Shown here in pieces: positions 63,605-64,000 of a stretch of DNA of 64,000 nt. The translations under genes and the position numbers were made by a program. The notes under the pieces are model-generated. The model worked only from the letters and a program-made list of their open reading frames with translations. It searched no databases and was not told the origin of the DNA. The stretch's first letter is position 1; each line of letters opens with the position of its first letter. Location of the stretch: NCBI RefSeq assembly GCF_003668995.1, contig NZ_CP033068.1, positions 4,092,001 to 4,156,000 of the forward strand, in the 5' to 3' direction. The stretch is from Flavobacterium sp. 140616W15. Lineage in GTDB: Bacteria > Bacteroidota > Bacteroidia > Flavobacteriales > Flavobacteriaceae.

Positions 63605-63854
63605 TTCTGTTTGCTTCAATATATGTCGCCATTGATTCGATTGATTGAAAAATTACTTTTCCTTCTTTCGGGTCAATTAATTTAATTCCGTAATCTTTAT
63701 CTAGAATAACGATTAATTCTAAAGCATCAATAGAATCTAAACCCAAACCATCTCCAAACAAAGGGTCATTGTCATTAATGTCACCAAGTGTAATATCTTC
63801 AAGGTTTAATACAGTAATGATTTTATTTTTTAATTCTAATTTTAATGCGTCCAT
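63597..63854 (-). CDS. acyl carrier protein
   Basis: An 85-residue acidic, helical protein that carries the growing chain on a phosphopantetheine arm. The attachment serine is Ser41 in GLGLDSIDALELIVILD. It is the ACP of the pigment cluster, located upstream of the ketosynthase pair and two bases after the previous gene. Length and motif are normal for a stand-alone type II ACP. Confidence 0.95.
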   Translation of the reverse strand: MDALKLELKNKIITVLNLEDITLGDINDNDPLFGDGLGLDSIDALELIVILDKDYGIKLIDPKEGKVIFQSIESMATYIEANRTK

Positions 63855-63856
63855 TG

Positions 63857-64000
63857 TTATTTATTATATAATGTTTCTATCGTTTCGTTTTGATATTTTT
63901 GGTTCTCTTCTTTACCAATTACGCAAAGAAAGGCTTTATATTCTTCATTAAAAAATTCAACCCATCCACAAAGAACCCTTTCTGCTTTATTAGTCTGCAA
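63857..64000 (-). CDS. C-terminal end of a cluster gene (partial, start outside window)
   Basis: A continuous frame of 47 codons runs in from the right edge and ends with TAA at 63857-63859, two bases before the ACP ATG. It reads LQTNKAERVLCGWVEFFNEE and on to ETIETLYNK. Position and tight spacing show it is part of the same operon. The visible fragment has no motif that I can assign; other clusters have an acyltransferase, ammonia-lyase or similar gene here. Confidence 0.7.
   Translation of the reverse strand: MQTNKAERVLCGWVEFFNEEYKAFLCVIGKEENQKYQNETIETLYNK

Overview
The window looks like the chromosome of a Flavobacterium-type member of the Bacteroidota. The supporting signs are low G+C, TAnnTTTG promoter boxes, no strong Shine-Dalgarno sites, a SprE gliding/type IX secretion lipoprotein, an atp operon without atpD and atpC, and an aryl-polyene (flexirubin-type) pigment cluster. 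I saw no rRNA, tRNA or CRISPR array.

Layout. 1-8.5 kb: end of purD, two small membrane proteins, upp, a DUF4254 protein with a family 9 glycosyltransferase, an iron-sulfur flavin reductase and an ABC exporter pair. 8.6-19 kb: sprE, a bactofilin and the ATP synthase operon (atpZ, a DUF6168-like gene, atpB, atpE, atpF, atpH, a secreted protein of unknown function, atpA, atpG). A 53-bp tandem repeat has grown out of the last codons of atpG. 19.6-33.6 kb: an accessory region built around a peptide-export system. It holds an ABC pair with a CPBP protease, a C39-peptidase exporter with its HlyD partner, a double-glycine precursor peptide, a second CPBP protease, a group of tiny one-helix membrane proteins sharing a Gly-Tyr motif, a membrane-anchored TPR/AraC regulator, and a second GG-type precursor followed by a subtilisin-like lipoprotein. 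Two 90-bp repeats carrying a palindrome, plus a third copy of the palindrome core, lie in front of its transcription units. 33.6-45.8 kb: core genes for surface polysaccharide, dut, envelope and division functions, rbfA, a MATE pump and an amidase. 45.9-47.3 kb: an IS3-family element inserted in the loop of the amidase terminator. 47.4-64 kb: dusB, then a long minus-strand aryl-polyene-type cluster (ligase, acyltransferases, desaturase-like oxidoreductase, MMPL exporter, glycosyltransferase, dehydratase, LolA, ketosynthase pair, ACP) that runs off the right edge.

Six genes are each broken by exactly one missing base in a homopolymer. Restoring one base gives a full-length family member every time. 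This looks like homopolymer under-calling in the assembly, so these genes are probably intact in the organism and are annotated here as single genes.

The most interesting part is the 19.6-33.6 kb peptide region. It combines export machinery, two precursor types, candidate self-protection proteins, a candidate membrane receptor and a shared operator-like element. That suggests a small secreted-peptide signalling or antagonism system. The assignment to one regulon is inference.
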